DNA from: Pinus tabuliformis
Taxonomy: Eukaryota > Streptophyta > Pinopsida > Pinales > Pinaceae
Assembly (NCBI GenBank): GCA_031772625.1
Contig: CM062813.1
Location: 768,118,720 to 768,182,719, forward strand
Reading direction: 5' to 3'
Length of the DNA: 64,000 bases
The number at the start of each line of letters is the position of its first letter. Within the stretch, counting starts at the first letter, position 1. The notes below the pieces were generated by a model, which saw nothing but the letters and a program-made list of their open reading frames with translations, had not been told where the DNA came from and made no database searches. A program made the translations under genes and the position numbers. Of this stretch, positions 1 to 11,621 are shown piece after piece.

Positions 1-64
1 GTCCTTGGCAATTTCTCTTTAATTTACCACCAAGGTGTATATTGCAGTTTTGCGATTGGTCTGG
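1..64. other. Left-edge sequence outside the tandem unit
   Basis: These 64 bases precede the first copy of the tandemly duplicated element and have no counterpart before the second copy. No coding or repeat feature was recognised in them. They are either upstream leader or LTR sequence of element A or unrelated flank; the window is too short on this side to tell. Confidence 0.4.
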
Positions 65-329
65 TAAACCTTTTTGTCTAGATTCTCTAGAGTAGTCACT
101 TTCATTCCTTTTCGACTCTTTCAAAGAAAAGGTCCATCTGAGCACTTGTCCTTTTAGGCTCATTAAAAATCGAAGGCAACTAGAGTCATCTTTAGTTTTT
201 TCTCGACTCTTTAAAAAATGAAAAAGCAAAGTTGTGTCCAAAGTGTCGTTAAAATAAATTGACTACAAAATAACATCACGATTCACTTTCCCTTAGTTGA
301 GTTTTAAGTTGGTGACGTAATCCGCAATC
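65..329 (+). repeat. Leader of element A copy 1 with degenerate hairpin-like motifs
   Basis: This untranslated stretch holds two degenerate copies of a motif of about 60 bp, starting near 107 and near 199. The recognisable parts are CGACTCTTT followed by an A-rich run, a GAGCACTTGTC-like core, and a CTCATTAAA or TCGTTAAA end. The same motif recurs in the copy 2 leader (7,317 and 7,408) and again far downstream near 17,154-17,440. No open frame is evident before the Gag start at 330. Confidence 0.55.
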
Positions 330-3300
330 GTGGAAGAAAGTTAATCCAAACCCCATTGTTCGCGGAGATTAGTGAGTCGATCATCTTTGCCTTTGAAAGC
401 GAAACCAATTTGGACAAAGCGGTCTCGTTTAACTGAGTCTAGTCCATCTAGGTTATTTGGAACATTCGTTTCAACATCTTCAGAGACTCCAGTTATTCCA
501 ATTATTTCTTGCACATCCACCTCTAAAGAGGAAGTTTCATAGTTACCTGAGGACATTAGTATTGATGCTAATGTAACAGTAACTGAGGTTGTCCAACAAC
601 AAATTGATCCTCAATTTAAAATTGTTCAACCAAGAAGTACTTCTAAACCTGAAACAACTCCATCAAGAGTTAGTCTAGAACCCATTCCAGTTAAAACCAA
701 GGTCACATTTGAACCAGGAGTTGTTCAAGAACCTCCCTTTGAGACTGTAGTTCAATTACCTGAACATCTGGACTTTGAATTTCAATATCCAGAAGTTGTT
801 ACCCCTCCGACATCAGTCGCTGTAGAAACTACACCTTCTTCCACACCAGAAATCTTTTACGGATCTGACGGTCAAGCTCTTCCACCTGGTTTGATTTCCA
901 TAGAGGAGATAGTAGAGGATCACCCATTTGACACCCCGTTTCATTTTGGAATTGGGATTAATTTTGATCCTGCTACTCCTTATTACTTCATTTAATTTCT
1001 CCTCGTCGCAAGTTTCCATCGAATATTTAGGCCAGATTTTGGGCTAGTTAACCATGTCTGAACAACCATCAACATCCAGGACTGTATCATTTGATGCAGT
1101 TGTAGTATAATCTTCTATTGCCACACCTTCGATGTTTTCTGCTACAATTGAGTCACACTTATACGGTGCATCATCCATTCCGGTTGGTTACCAATCACTA
1201 GCTGGAAACCACTCAGGGGTTTCTTCTGCACCATGGTCAACTCCCATTTACTCGTCCGGAATACCATCTAGTTTTTCTCACATGGAAACTAAGCAATTTG
1301 ATCCTGCATATCAGTATCAATTTGGGCAAACTAGTTATCAAAGACCGATATATCCGTTAAACACTGGACTGCCACCATATGGAGAGCAGTATGCTTACTC
1401 ACTGTTTCCTCCTTTTTCCGGGGGACAACCATATGAGAGTTTCCCACAATATTCAAGTCAATTTGGAGTTAGAGCTAGTGGTTGGAAACCAGTACTGCCA
1501 GATCAAACAAGGGTTGTATATCCAACATAACCAATCCAACCTGTGTCCAATATTCCTACTACACTTGTTATTACTACTGTGCCACAGTCACAAGAACAAT
1601 CTATTGTATCTTAATTGGTACAAATTTTTCCTTCTTCCTTGCAACCTCAAGTTTCAACGCAAAAAGCTCAAGTTTCTCAGGTTGTTATACAACAACCGCT
1701 TGTTTCTAGGGCTCAACAACAAACTCAGGTTAGCGTACCTTTATCCGGAGTGACCCAGGCACACATTGGTACTATTAATCCACAACTTGGTCAATCTGTC
1801 AATATTGGACAACAACAATCGGTTCAACAACTGTGGCTATCGCAATATCAATGACATCAATTCCAGCAAACCCAACCCCAGTTTGGACTTGGTTCACAAG
1901 CTCAAACTAGTTTTGGCCAATATCAAGCTTACCAAGGAGCTGGGCAACAAGGTTTTGCAGGTTATGGACAACCACATTTCCAAACTGGTTATCAACAACC
2001 ACCCTATACTGGTTATGTCCAACAACCTTACCAAGGTTACCAGATGCAGATGCCCTATGCTGGTATGCAAAGACCTATTGCTCAAGCGATTCCCTCTTAT
2101 CCTGGGTATGCTCCACTCGACCTAAATCGACAGTTGCCATTTGTAGCAACTCTAGAACTACCAGATTTAAACCGGCTCACTAATGATCCAATTGCATATG
2201 CGCCTTTGTGGCTAGTGATTCCACATAGATTTCCATCTGACTTTTCAAAGTTCAATGGAAATCCAGGAGAAGACCCATCAAATCACGTAATGACTTTTTA
2301 TTTATGGTGTTCATACAACACTTTGAATGATGATTCGATCAGACTTCGTCTTTTCCAAAGAACGCTTACTGCTCCAGCTGCAAAATGGTATATTGAATTA
2401 CCTAGAGTTTCTTTTGATAACTTCACCATTTTTCCACTACCTTTTTAACCCACTTTCAGTTACCTATCAGGTACAAAACTGGAATAGAACTTCTAACCAA
2501 CTTTAAACAGACTACCTCCACTCACATATCTGATCATATTCATGAGTGGTAGCGTCGTCGTCGAACGGTCAAGACATATGTTCTTGATCTGCTTTTAGCT
2601 GAGTGGTTTATAAAGTCCTTATTGCCATCTATTGCTGAGGATGTGGCAAAAGGAGGAGTTGTCACAAAAGAGCAAGTCATTGCTCGTGCCCAATATTTGG
2701 ATCTGATTTATACACAATCAGGCACGCTCTATGAAAAAATTCCTGACACACCTAGACCAGCTTTCACCATTCCACCACCTCCAAAATCGAGTAGGGACTC
2801 TCATGCCGGCGATGGCATGATCGGTTCCTCGAGCACACAAATGGTGATAGGACCATCTGGTCAAACTCTTGCTATTTCCAGTCAAAATGTTAATTCCTCT
2901 GAAAACACTCTTTCCTCTGAGATTAATGACGTGTCATTTGACAAAGGCAAAAATCCAAATCAACCAGGAGGCAAGAAAAATGGGAAGAATAATAAGAAGA
3001 AACAGGATAATGCCACCCCTGAAAAATCATCTAAAACCCCTTCTGCAGCTAAGAAACCTTCTTATCCATGTCTAAAATGCAATGACGAGCATTTCACAAT
3101 AGATTTTCCACATCGATCTGAGGTCTCTAAAATTTTAAAGGCTTCGAATACCTCAACAACGTTGACAGATCCATTTCCGAACCCAGAAACACATTTGGTT
3201 GCCACTGATAATGCTTCCACATCCCAAGTGCTTAAGTTTTCCATTGCAAATAATCAAAATGATGTTTTGGTATCGACAAGGAATAAATATTATGGGAATC

Positions 3301-3521
3301 CATCCCCGTCAAATAACCAGGCTACTGATCAACCTAGTACTTCAACCACGACTTCGCTAGAAGTTGTTCCACCGATTATTCCTGAATTAACAATTAAGCC
3401 ATCAAAGGGAGTTGTACACAAATCAAAATTTAATCCTTGTGCTCAAGCAGCCCAAAATTATAATATAGTGGAAGATCTGGCTCAATCGCCTTCCTCTATG
3501 TCGACACTCGAGGTATTATAA
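330..3521 (+). pseudogene. Gag of element A copy 1, broken
   Basis: Structural polyprotein of a Ty3 element. The likely start is a GTG at 330 (probably a former ATG), preceding the conserved EES-SKP N-terminus also seen in copy 2. The N-terminal half (330-2,090) is low complexity, rich in S, P, Q, T and then Q, Y, G and F. A run near 1,855-2,080 reads as repeated GY/QQ/FG units. A capsid-like segment follows (about 2,200-2,445, with KFNGNPGEDPS and YLWCSYNTLNDDS). Then comes a lysine-rich part with a zinc-knuckle relic near 3,067-3,110 (CLKC...H, last Cys lost). Damage includes stops at 1,528, 1,612 and 1,852, an indel near 985-1,000 relative to copy 2, and a frame change between 2,448 and 2,622. 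The product is absent; the function of the Q/Y-rich part is inferred only from composition. Confidence 0.8.
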
Positions 3522-3575
3522 AATTGTCCCTCCCAAAAGCAGTCTTTGTTATAAGCGATAGGTGGGATCGATCCT

Positions 3576-4330
3576 ATGGATTCAAACCTTATGGTCTTTA
3601 ATCATACACGATATACACCACAGTTACCAGCACAACTAGCTTTCCATATACAGGTAAAATCCCTCAATAAACATGTTCATCGAACCATTATTGATGAGGG
3701 GGCATCTACTTGTATCATCTCAATGAGTTGTTGGAAAACTCTTGGTTCACCACCCTTGTTGCGATCACCAACAACACTAAAAGCTTTCGATGGAAGAACA
3801 TACACTCTGTATGGGATTTTAAATAGCTTGCAAGTTGAACTAGGGGAAAAATAGTAGATATTGAAGTCGAGGTCATTGATGGACTCCTTGATTACAATAT
3901 TTTACTAGGAAGGCCTTGGGTATATGCTATGGTTGCAGTTGTGTCCACATACTTTCGAATGATTGCTTTTCCCTTCAAAGGTGGAATCACAGTTATCGAC
4001 CAACTAGCCTTCTTTGCCAACGGGAAGCATTCCATTGATACATGGAAATTCACAATCACTTCAAAATGTTGGAGTAGGTCTCCTAAAAGATCCTTCCTTG
4101 ATGGGTACTTTTACCCTAACACCACCATCTGTTCTCGCGGAAGTCGCAACAGTGGAAACCTGCAACATGATCTCTTCTACAACATCTGAGTTTAAGAAGA
4201 TTTCAAACTATTTTGAGAGTGATGATCACAGTGAGGCGATGCCACCAATCCCCATCGATCTTTATAGCAATCAATCTGTTGCGCTTGTGCAACAAACCCT
4301 AATCCGCACTCAACAGTTGTATGGGTAGAT
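3576..4330 (+). pseudogene. Aspartic protease region of element A copy 1, broken
   Basis: Retropepsin-like domain that would process Gag-Pol. The active-site region reads IIDEGASTCIIS near 3,688-3,725; the usual DSGAS or DTGAS has E in place of S/T. The flap and end region follows as YNILLGRPWVYAM near 3,893-3,931, the hallmark LLGRPW end of Ty3 proteases. A stop at about 3,852 and two frame changes (near 3,860 and 4,015) interrupt it. The segment from 4,014 to 4,328 (IPLIHGNSQSLQNVGVG) is a linker between protease and RT of unknown role. Copy 2 carries the same order at 10,800-11,483. Confidence 0.75.
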
Positions 4331-4423
4331 AGATCTTTAGAATATGGTACCTCTTCGGATCCTTTTTCACGTATACATTCTACGGACGAAGGAATCATCC
4401 AATCAATGATGATAGGAGAGACG

Positions 4424-6060
4424 TCATGGGAAGATTATCCTCATCATTCCCACCTTTGAGATGACAGTGAAGATTATTCAAATGAACTCAATCACCCATC
4501 AATCGTTGATTTTTTGTCAAATTCTGTAAATACAATAGATTCTGAGCGAAATCTATCTAACATAGAAGAAACTATCTCTATAAACATTTCGACCAAGCCT
4601 AATGTTGTAGAAAATATTCATGTTGGCAAATCTTGTTCTCCATCAGAACTAGAAAATTATTGTGCTCTTTTTTGCAAATTCAGAGATGTCTTTGCATGGT
4701 CTTATGAAGAAATGCTAGGCATTGACTCAAGCATTGTTGAACATGAGATCAAAATGTATCCTGATGTCAAACCAGTACAACAATGGCTTTGACTTGTTCA
4801 TCCAAAGAAAGTCGCTGCCATTAAAGCAGAAGTTGAAAATCTTTTGCGTGCTGGCTTCATTTTCCCTGTACCTTTCACTGACTGGGTATCTAATATTGTT
4901 CCAGTGATGGAAAAACAAGGGACTATTAGAATGTGCATTGATTATAGGGATGTAAATCAATCATGTCCAAAGGACAACTATCCTACACCCTTTATCGACC
5001 AGATTATTGATGAATGTGCCGGATACGAAAATATTTTCATTCATGGATGGATTTTCTAGCTACAATCAAATCAATATTGACCACAAGACCAATAAAAAAC
5101 TGCATTCATATGTCAGTGGGGCACATTCGCATATCAAAAATTACCTTTCCGTTTGAAAAATGAAGGGGCTACTTTTCATAGGGTAATGACTTATGCTTTC
5201 CATGACATCAAACACATAGTTCAACCATATCTTGACGATATGCCTGCTCATTCATGAAAACAGACTGATCACCCGCAACATTTGAGAGCAATATTTTTGC
5301 GGTGTTGACACTACAAAATAAGATTCAATCCACAAAAATTTGTGTTTTGTGTTGGCTCTAGTCGACTGCTTGGTTTTGTAGTTTCTAAAGATGGAATTCG
5401 ACTAGATCCAATAAAGGTTCAGGCAATTATTGACATGCCTCCACCTTCAAATTTGTTACAGATCCAGAGAATTCAAGGGGAGGGAAACTTTCTAAGGAGG
5501 TTCATTCCAAATCATGCTGAGCTCGCTAAAGGTTATACACACCTATTGAAGAAAGGGGTACCCTTCCATTGGGATTAGGTTGCACAAGCTTCCTTTGATG
5601 CTCTCAAAGATTCCCTGATAAAAGCATCATTAATGTATGCCCCAAACTATCAAAAATACTTTTACCTATATCTCGCCACTGCAGATACAACCATCGATAT
5701 TGTTTTAGTGCAAGAAGATAATGGAATTGAACATCCTATATATTATTTGAGTCGCAATCTTAATATTACAGAAAGTGAATATTCATATGTTGAAAAGTTA
5801 ACTTTAGCAGCCGTTCAAGCTGTGTAGAGATTTCGACATTATATTCTACTTCGCAAAACTACGATTATATTAGATTGCAACCCTATGACAAACATCTTGT
5901 CACGTCAATTGCTGGGGGGGAAATATTCTAAGTGGATAGTCATTTTGTAGGAGTTTGATTTAGAATTCATCAAATCTAAATCAAAGAAATATCTCATCTT
6001 TGCAGAGCTACTTTGAGACCTTCCCTCATCCTCCAACGATTTAACATCAGAAGCATCAAT
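4424..6060 (+). pseudogene. Reverse transcriptase-RNase H of element A copy 1, broken
   Basis: Ty3-type RT: the entry motif RDVFAWSYEEM at about 4,684, IRMCIDYRDVNQSCPKDNYPTP near 4,927, and the catalytic box YLDDMPAHS near 5,228-5,255 with both Asp kept. The first catalytic Asp region (FMDGFSGY in copy 2) is frameshifted here, near 5,030-5,060. The connection and RNase H follow (FLRRFIPNHAELAKGY at about 5,495; FYLYLATADTTIDIVL near 5,655-5,705; YYLSRNLN near 5,743). In-frame stops occur at about 4,790, 5,057, 5,576 and 5,825, among others. Most sit where copy 2 or the family has Q, R or W. The protein is dead; the domain order is RT then RNase H then integrase. Confidence 0.85.
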
Positions 6061-6179
6061 TTTGGATGATTCTCTGTTTCTAATTTCATCAAGTGATCCA
6101 TGGTATGGAGATATACTGATCTATCTCCAGACCTAAGCTTTTAGGCCTAACACCTCTCGCTCGGAACATCAACGTACTC

Positions 6180-7272
6180 GATACCAAGCCAAAGATTATT
6201 TGGTCGTTGGTGATACACTTTATTGTTGTGGTGTCGATACGATTTTACGAAGGTGCCTTACGCATGAGGAGGCCGAAAAAGCTTTGAATGAATGCCATTC
6301 AGGTGCTTGTGGAGGGCATTTATTTAGCTACGCAACTGCACAGAAAATCCTACACGCTGGTTACTTCTGGCCAACTATATTCAAAAATTGTATGCTTGTT
6401 GTTAGAAAGTGCCATGCTTGTCAGATTTTTTATCGTAAAACTAGATTACCACCTGCACCACTGCATCCAGTCGTTGCTGTTGGTCCATTCACAAAATGGG
6501 GCATTGATTTCATGACATGTAACCCCACCTCGGTCGGGGGAAATGGGTATATTATAGTCATTGTCAAATACTTTACCAAATGGGCCAAGGCGATGCCTAC
6601 ATTGAACAACAGTGGCGAAACAACTACTCTCTTTTTTTCGATCATGTGGTTTCTAGATTTGGTGTGCCACAAGCTATAGTCACAGATAATGGGTCGCATT
6701 TTCGCAATCACATGATGATCGAGTTAACTACCAAATTAGGATTGTCTCATGATAGTTCTACTCCATATTATCCGCAGGCTAACGGACAGGTTGAGGCAAT
6801 CAACAAAGTCCTTAAGTGCATGCTGCAAAGAATGATTGGAGTCCATAAACGAAATTGGCATTTAATCTTGTACTCAGCTTTGTGGGAAAATTGGACCTCA
6901 GTGAGAAATGCGACCGGATTTACACCTTTTCAGTTGTTTTATGGTTTGGAAGCAGTCTTACCAATTCAATGTGAAATCTCATCCCTTAAGCTTGCAATTG
7001 ACCTGCTGCCCGACACTTCTAAAGAAGAAGCTCGTTTCTTGGTATTAATCCATCTAGACAAAACCCGTCGTGATGCCACATTGGCTAACGAAGCACATAA
7101 GAAACGAATCAAGGAACAATATGATAGAAATATTAAGCCTTGTGTCTTCTCAGAAGGTGACCTGGTCTTGCTTTACGATCAGGATTATGACAAATTAGGA
7201 GTAGGGAAATTTGAACCATTATGGATGGGCCCTTATATTGTTAAATGTGTGTTGACAAAAGGAGCCTACGAG
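6180..7272 (+). pseudogene. Integrase of element A copy 1, truncated at the tandem junction
   Basis: Integrase with the N-terminal zinc domain (H-x-H region ECHSGACGGHLF near 6,290, CHACQIF near 6,410), a catalytic core with KWGIDFMTC (about 6,496), TDNGSHF (about 6,683) and GQVEAINKV (about 6,785), so D, D and E are all present. The C-terminal domain with DLVLLYDQD and WMGPYIVK follows (about 7,160-7,245). A frameshift near 6,590-6,660 splits the core, changing the frame after KYFTKWAKAMPT. The last residues encoded before the breakpoint are GAYE. The rest of the domain, seen in copy 2 up to 14,530, is missing. Confidence 0.85.
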
Positions 7273-7530
7273 TAAACCTTTTTGTCTAGATTCTCCAGAG
7301 TAGTCACTTTCATTCCTTTTCGACTCTTTAAAAGAAAAGGTCCATCTGAGCACTTGTCCTTTTAGGTTCATTAAAAATCAAAGGCGGCTAGAGTCATCTT
7401 TAGCTTTTTCTCGACTCTTTAAAAACTGAAAAAGCAAAGTTGTGTCCAAAGTGTCGTTAAAATAAATTGACTACAAAATAACATCACTTTCCCTTACTTG
7501 AGTTTTAAGTTGATCACGTAATCCACAATC
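7273..7530 (+). repeat. Leader of element A copy 2
   Basis: Direct counterpart of 65-329, with the same two degenerate ACTCTTTAAA...CGTTAAA motifs (about 7,317 and 7,408). It lies immediately after the truncated integrase of copy 1. No coding potential was seen before the GTG at 7,531. Confidence 0.6.
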
Positions 7531-10500
7531 GTGGAAGAAAGTCAATCCAAACCCTATCGTTCGCGGAGATTAGCGAGCCAACCATCTTTGCCTCCGAAAG
7601 CGAAACCAATTTGGACAAATCAGTCTCGTTTAATTGAGTCTAGTTCATCTGGGTTATTTGGAACATTCATTTCAACATATTTAGAGACTCCAGTTACTCC
7701 AATTGTTTCTGGAACATCCACCTCTAAAGAGGAGGTTTCACAGCTACCTGAGGACATTAGTACCGATCCTAGTGTAACAGTAACCAAGGTTGTCCAACAA
7801 CAAATTGATCCTCAATTTGAAATTGTTCAACCAAGAAGTACTTTTGAACCTGAAACAACCCTATCAAGAGTTGGTCCAGAACCCATTCCAGATCAAACCG
7901 AGGTCACATCTGAACCAGGAGTTGTTCAAGAACCTCCCTTTGAGACTGTGGTTCAATTACCTGAACATCTGGACTTTGAATTTTAGTATCCAGAAGTTGT
8001 TACCCCTCCGACATCAGTTGTTGTAGAAACCACACCTTCTTCCACACCAGAAATATTTTATGGACCTGACGGTCAACCTCTTCCACCTGGTTTGATTGCA
8101 ATAGAGGAGATAGTAGAGGATCCCCCATCTGACACCCCATTTCATTTTGGAACTGGGATTAATTTTTATCTTACTACTCCTGATTACTTTCCTTCATTTA
8201 ATTTTGCCTCGTCGCAAGTTCCTGTTGAATCTTTAGGCCAGCTTTTGGGCCAGTTAACCATGTCTGAACAACCATCAACATCCAGGACTGTATCATTTGA
8301 TGCAGCTGCAACAGAATCTTTTGTTGCCACACCTTCGATGTTTTTTGCTACACCTGAGTCACACTTATACAGTGCATCATCCATTCTGGTTGGTTACCAA
8401 TCACTAGCTAGAACCCACTCAGGGGTTGCTTCTGCACCATGGTCAACTCCCATTTACTCGTTCGGAATCCCATCTGGTTTTTCTCACATGGAAACTCAAC
8501 AATTTGATCCTGCATATCAGTATCAATTTGGGCAAACCAGTTATCAAAGACTGATATATTCGTTAAACACTGGACTGCCACCATATGGAGAGCAGTATGC
8601 TTACTCATTGTTTCCTCCTTTTTCCGGGGGACAACCATATGAGAGTTTCCCACAATATTCAGGTCAAACTGGAGTTAGAGCTAGTGGTTGGCAACCAGTA
8701 CTGCCAGATCAACCAAGGGTTGTATATCCAACACAACCAATCCAACCTGTGTCCAATATTCCTACTACACCTGCTATTACTACTGTGCCACAGTCACAAG
8801 CACAATTTGTTGTATCTCAATCGGTACAAATTGTTCCTTCTTCCTCGCAACCTCAAGTTTCAAGGCAAAAGGCTCAAGTTTCTCAGCTTTTATACAATAG
8901 TCGCTTGTTTCTGGGGCTCAAAAACAAACTCAGGTTAGTGTACCTTTATCTGGTGTGACCCAGGCACACACTGGTACTATTAATCCACAACTTGGTCAAT
9001 CTGTCAATACTGGACATCAATAATCGGTTCAACAACCGTGGCTTTTGCAATATCAATGACCTCAATTCTAGAAAATCCAACCCCCGTTTGGACTTGGTTC
9101 ACAAGCTCAAACTGGTTTTGGCAAATATCAAAACTACCAAGGAGCTGGGCAACAAGGTTTTGCAGATTATGGACAACCACATTTCCAAACTAGTTATCAA
9201 CAATCGCCCTATATTGGTTATGTCCAACAACCTTACCAAGGTTACCAGATGCAGATGCCCTATGCTAGTATGCAAAGACCTTTTGCTTAAGTGATTCCCT
9301 CTTATCCTGGGTATGCTCAACCCAACTTGAATCGACAGTTTCCATTTGTAGCAACCCTAGAACTACCAAATTTAAATTGGCTCACTAATTATCCAATTGC
9401 ATATGAGCCTTGGTGGTCGGTGATTCCACATAAATTGCCATCTAACATTCCAAAGTTTAATGGAAATCCAGGTCAAGACCCATCGAATCACGTAATGACT
9501 TTTAATTTATGGTGTTCTTCTAACACTCTGAATGATGATTCGATTAGGTTTCATCTTTTCCAAAGAACGCTTACTAGTCTAGCTACAAAATGGTATATTG
9601 AATTACTTAGAGCTTCTTTTGATAACTTCACCATTCTTGCCACTACCTTTTTAACCCACTTTTAGTTTCCTATCAGGTACGAAAATGGAACAGAACTTCC
9701 GACCAACTTTAAATAGACTACCCACACTCACATATCCGATCATATTCATGAGTGGTGGCATCATCCTTGAATGGTCAAGATGTATGTTCCTGATCATCTT
9801 TTAGATTATTGGTTCATAAATTCCTTATTGCCATCTATCACTGAGGATGTGGTGAAAGGAGGAGTTGTCGTAGAAGAGAAATTCATTGCTCGTGCCCAAT
9901 ATTTGGCTCTAATTTATACACAATCAGGCATGTTCTACGACAAAATTCCTGATGCACCTAGACTAGATTTCACCATTCCACCACCTCTGAAAACGAGTAG
10001 GGACTTTCATGCTGGTGACGACGTGATCGGTTCCTCGAGCACACAAATGGTGAGAGGACCATTTGGTCAAAATCTTTCTATTTCTAGGAAAAATGCAAAT
10101 TCATCTGAAAACACTTTGCCTCTGAGATTATTGTCGTGTCATTTGGCAAAGGCAAAAATCCAACGCAACCAGGAGGCAAGAAAAAGGGGAAGAATAATAA
10201 GAATAAATAGGAGAATTCCACTCCTGAAAAATCATCTAAAACCCTTTCTGCAGCTAGGAAACCTCATTATCCATGTCTGATATGCAATGACGAGCATTTC
10301 ACAAGAGATTGTCCACATCGATCTGAGGTCTCTAAACTTTTAAAGGCTTCGAATACCTTAGCAGTGTTGACAAATCTTTTCTTGAACCCAGAAACACATT
10401 TGTTTGCCATTGATAATGCTTCCACATCCCAAGTGCTTATGTTGTCTATCGCAAATAAGAAAAATGATGTTTTGGTATCGACAAGGAATAAAGATTACGG

Positions 10501-10660
10501 GAATCCATCATTGTCGAATAACCAGGCTACTGATCAACCTAGTACTTCGACCACAACTTCACCAAAGGTTGTTCCACCGATTATTCCTAAATTAACAATT
10601 AAGCCACCAAAGGGAGTTGTACACAAATTGGCATTTAATCCTCGTGCTTGAGCAGCCAAA
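7531..10660 (+). pseudogene. Gag of element A copy 2, broken
   Basis: Better preserved copy of the element A Gag. From the GTG at 7,531 the frame stays open to a stop at 7,984, then from about 7,990 to 8,900. The protein starts with a basic patch (KPYRSRRL), then a long acidic and proline-rich disordered part, then an S/Y/Q/P-rich part (FGQTSYQ, YGEQYAYSLFPPFSGGQPYESF), then the Q/Y/G-rich run near 9,060-9,280. The capsid-like part lies at 9,291-9,665 (KFNGNPGQDPS, LWCSSNTLNDDS). A C-terminal part at 9,771-10,651 has a zinc knuckle near 10,273-10,310 reading C-x2-C-x3-H-x4-C. Frame changes occur near 8,890, 9,665-9,771 and 10,110-10,364. The nucleic-acid-binding role of the knuckle is family knowledge; the role of the disordered part is unknown. 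Confidence 0.82.
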
Positions 10661-10799
10661 AATTATAATATAGTGGAAGATCTGGTTCAATCACCTTCCG
10701 CTATGTCAACGCTCGAGGTATTGCAAAATTGTCCTTCCCAAAAGTAGGCTTTGTTATTAGCAATAGGTGGGATCGATCCTACCGATTCCAATCTTGTGT

Positions 10800-11483
10800 T
10801 ATTTAATAGGATATACACCACAATTACCAGCACAACTAGCTTTCCTTATACAGGTAAAAGCCCTCAATAAAAATGTTCATCGAACCATTATTCATGAGGG
10901 GTCATCTACCTATATCATGTCAATGAGTTGCTAGAAAACTCTTGGTTCACCACCCTTGTCGTGATCACCAACAAAAATAAAAGCTTTCAATGGAAGAACA
11001 TACACTCCGTACTGGATTTTAAATAGCTTGCAAGTTGAAATACGGGGAAAAACAGTAAATATTTAAGTCGAGGTCGTTGATGGACTCCTTTATTACAATA
11101 TTTTACTAGGAAGGCCCTGGGTATATGCTATGGCTATGGTTGTGTGCACATACTTTCAAAAGATTGCATTTCCCTTCAAAGGTGGAATCACAATCATCGA
11201 TCAACTATCCTTCTTTGCTAATAGCTCACAAGCTACGGGAAGCATTCCATTGATACATGGAAATTCACAATCACTTCAAAATGTTGGAGTAGGTCTCCTA
11301 AAAGATCCTTCCTTGATGGGTATTTTTACTTTACCACCATCATCTGGTCTCGCGGAAGTCGCAATAGTGGAAACCTACAACATGATATCTTCTACATCAT
11401 CTGAGTTTAAGAAGAGTTCCAACTATTTTGAGAGTGATGATCATGGTGAGTCGATGCCGCCAAGCCCCATCGAATCTTTATAG
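10800..11483 (+). pseudogene. Aspartic protease region of element A copy 2, broken
   Basis: Counterpart of 3,576-4,330. The substrate-binding start (PQLPAQLAFLIQ) and the active-site region near 10,890-10,920 are recognisable, but the motif reads as IHEGSST, so the catalytic Asp is replaced by His in this copy. LLGRPWVYAM is kept at about 11,106-11,132. A linker with IPLIHGNSQSLQNVGVGLL follows to 11,483. Stops and frame changes near 10,820, 10,935 and 11,070 rule out function. Confidence 0.72.
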
Positions 11484-11621
11484 CAATCAATCTATTAGGC
11501 TTGTGCGGCAAACACTAATCCACACTCAACAGTTGTATGGGTAGATAAATATTTAGAATATCGTACCTCTTCGGATCCTTTTTCATGTATACATTCTACG
11601 GATGAAGGAATCATCCAATTA

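Larger units (their letters stand above)
65..7272 (+). mobile_element. Tat-like Ty3/gypsy element A, tandem copy 1 (leader-gag-pr-rt-rh-int)
   Basis: Leader, Gag, protease, RT, RNase H and integrase remnants of a Ty3/gypsy element follow in order on the plus strand. The same order and sequence recur directly downstream from 7,273. Copy 1 stops abruptly inside the integrase C-terminus, just after the GAYE residues. The next base belongs to the leader of copy 2. No LTR lies between the copies, so this is not the usual LTR-sharing tandem. The reading frame is broken by many stops and several indels, so no product can be made. Assignment to the Tat lineage rests on integrase style and on the aRNH that follows copy 2; lineage confidence is moderate, Ty3 confidence is high. 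Confidence 0.88.

Noticed and set aside
341..556. Minus-strand ORF opposite the start of Gag
   Set aside because: Shadow of the gag frame, which aligns with copy 2 on the plus strand.
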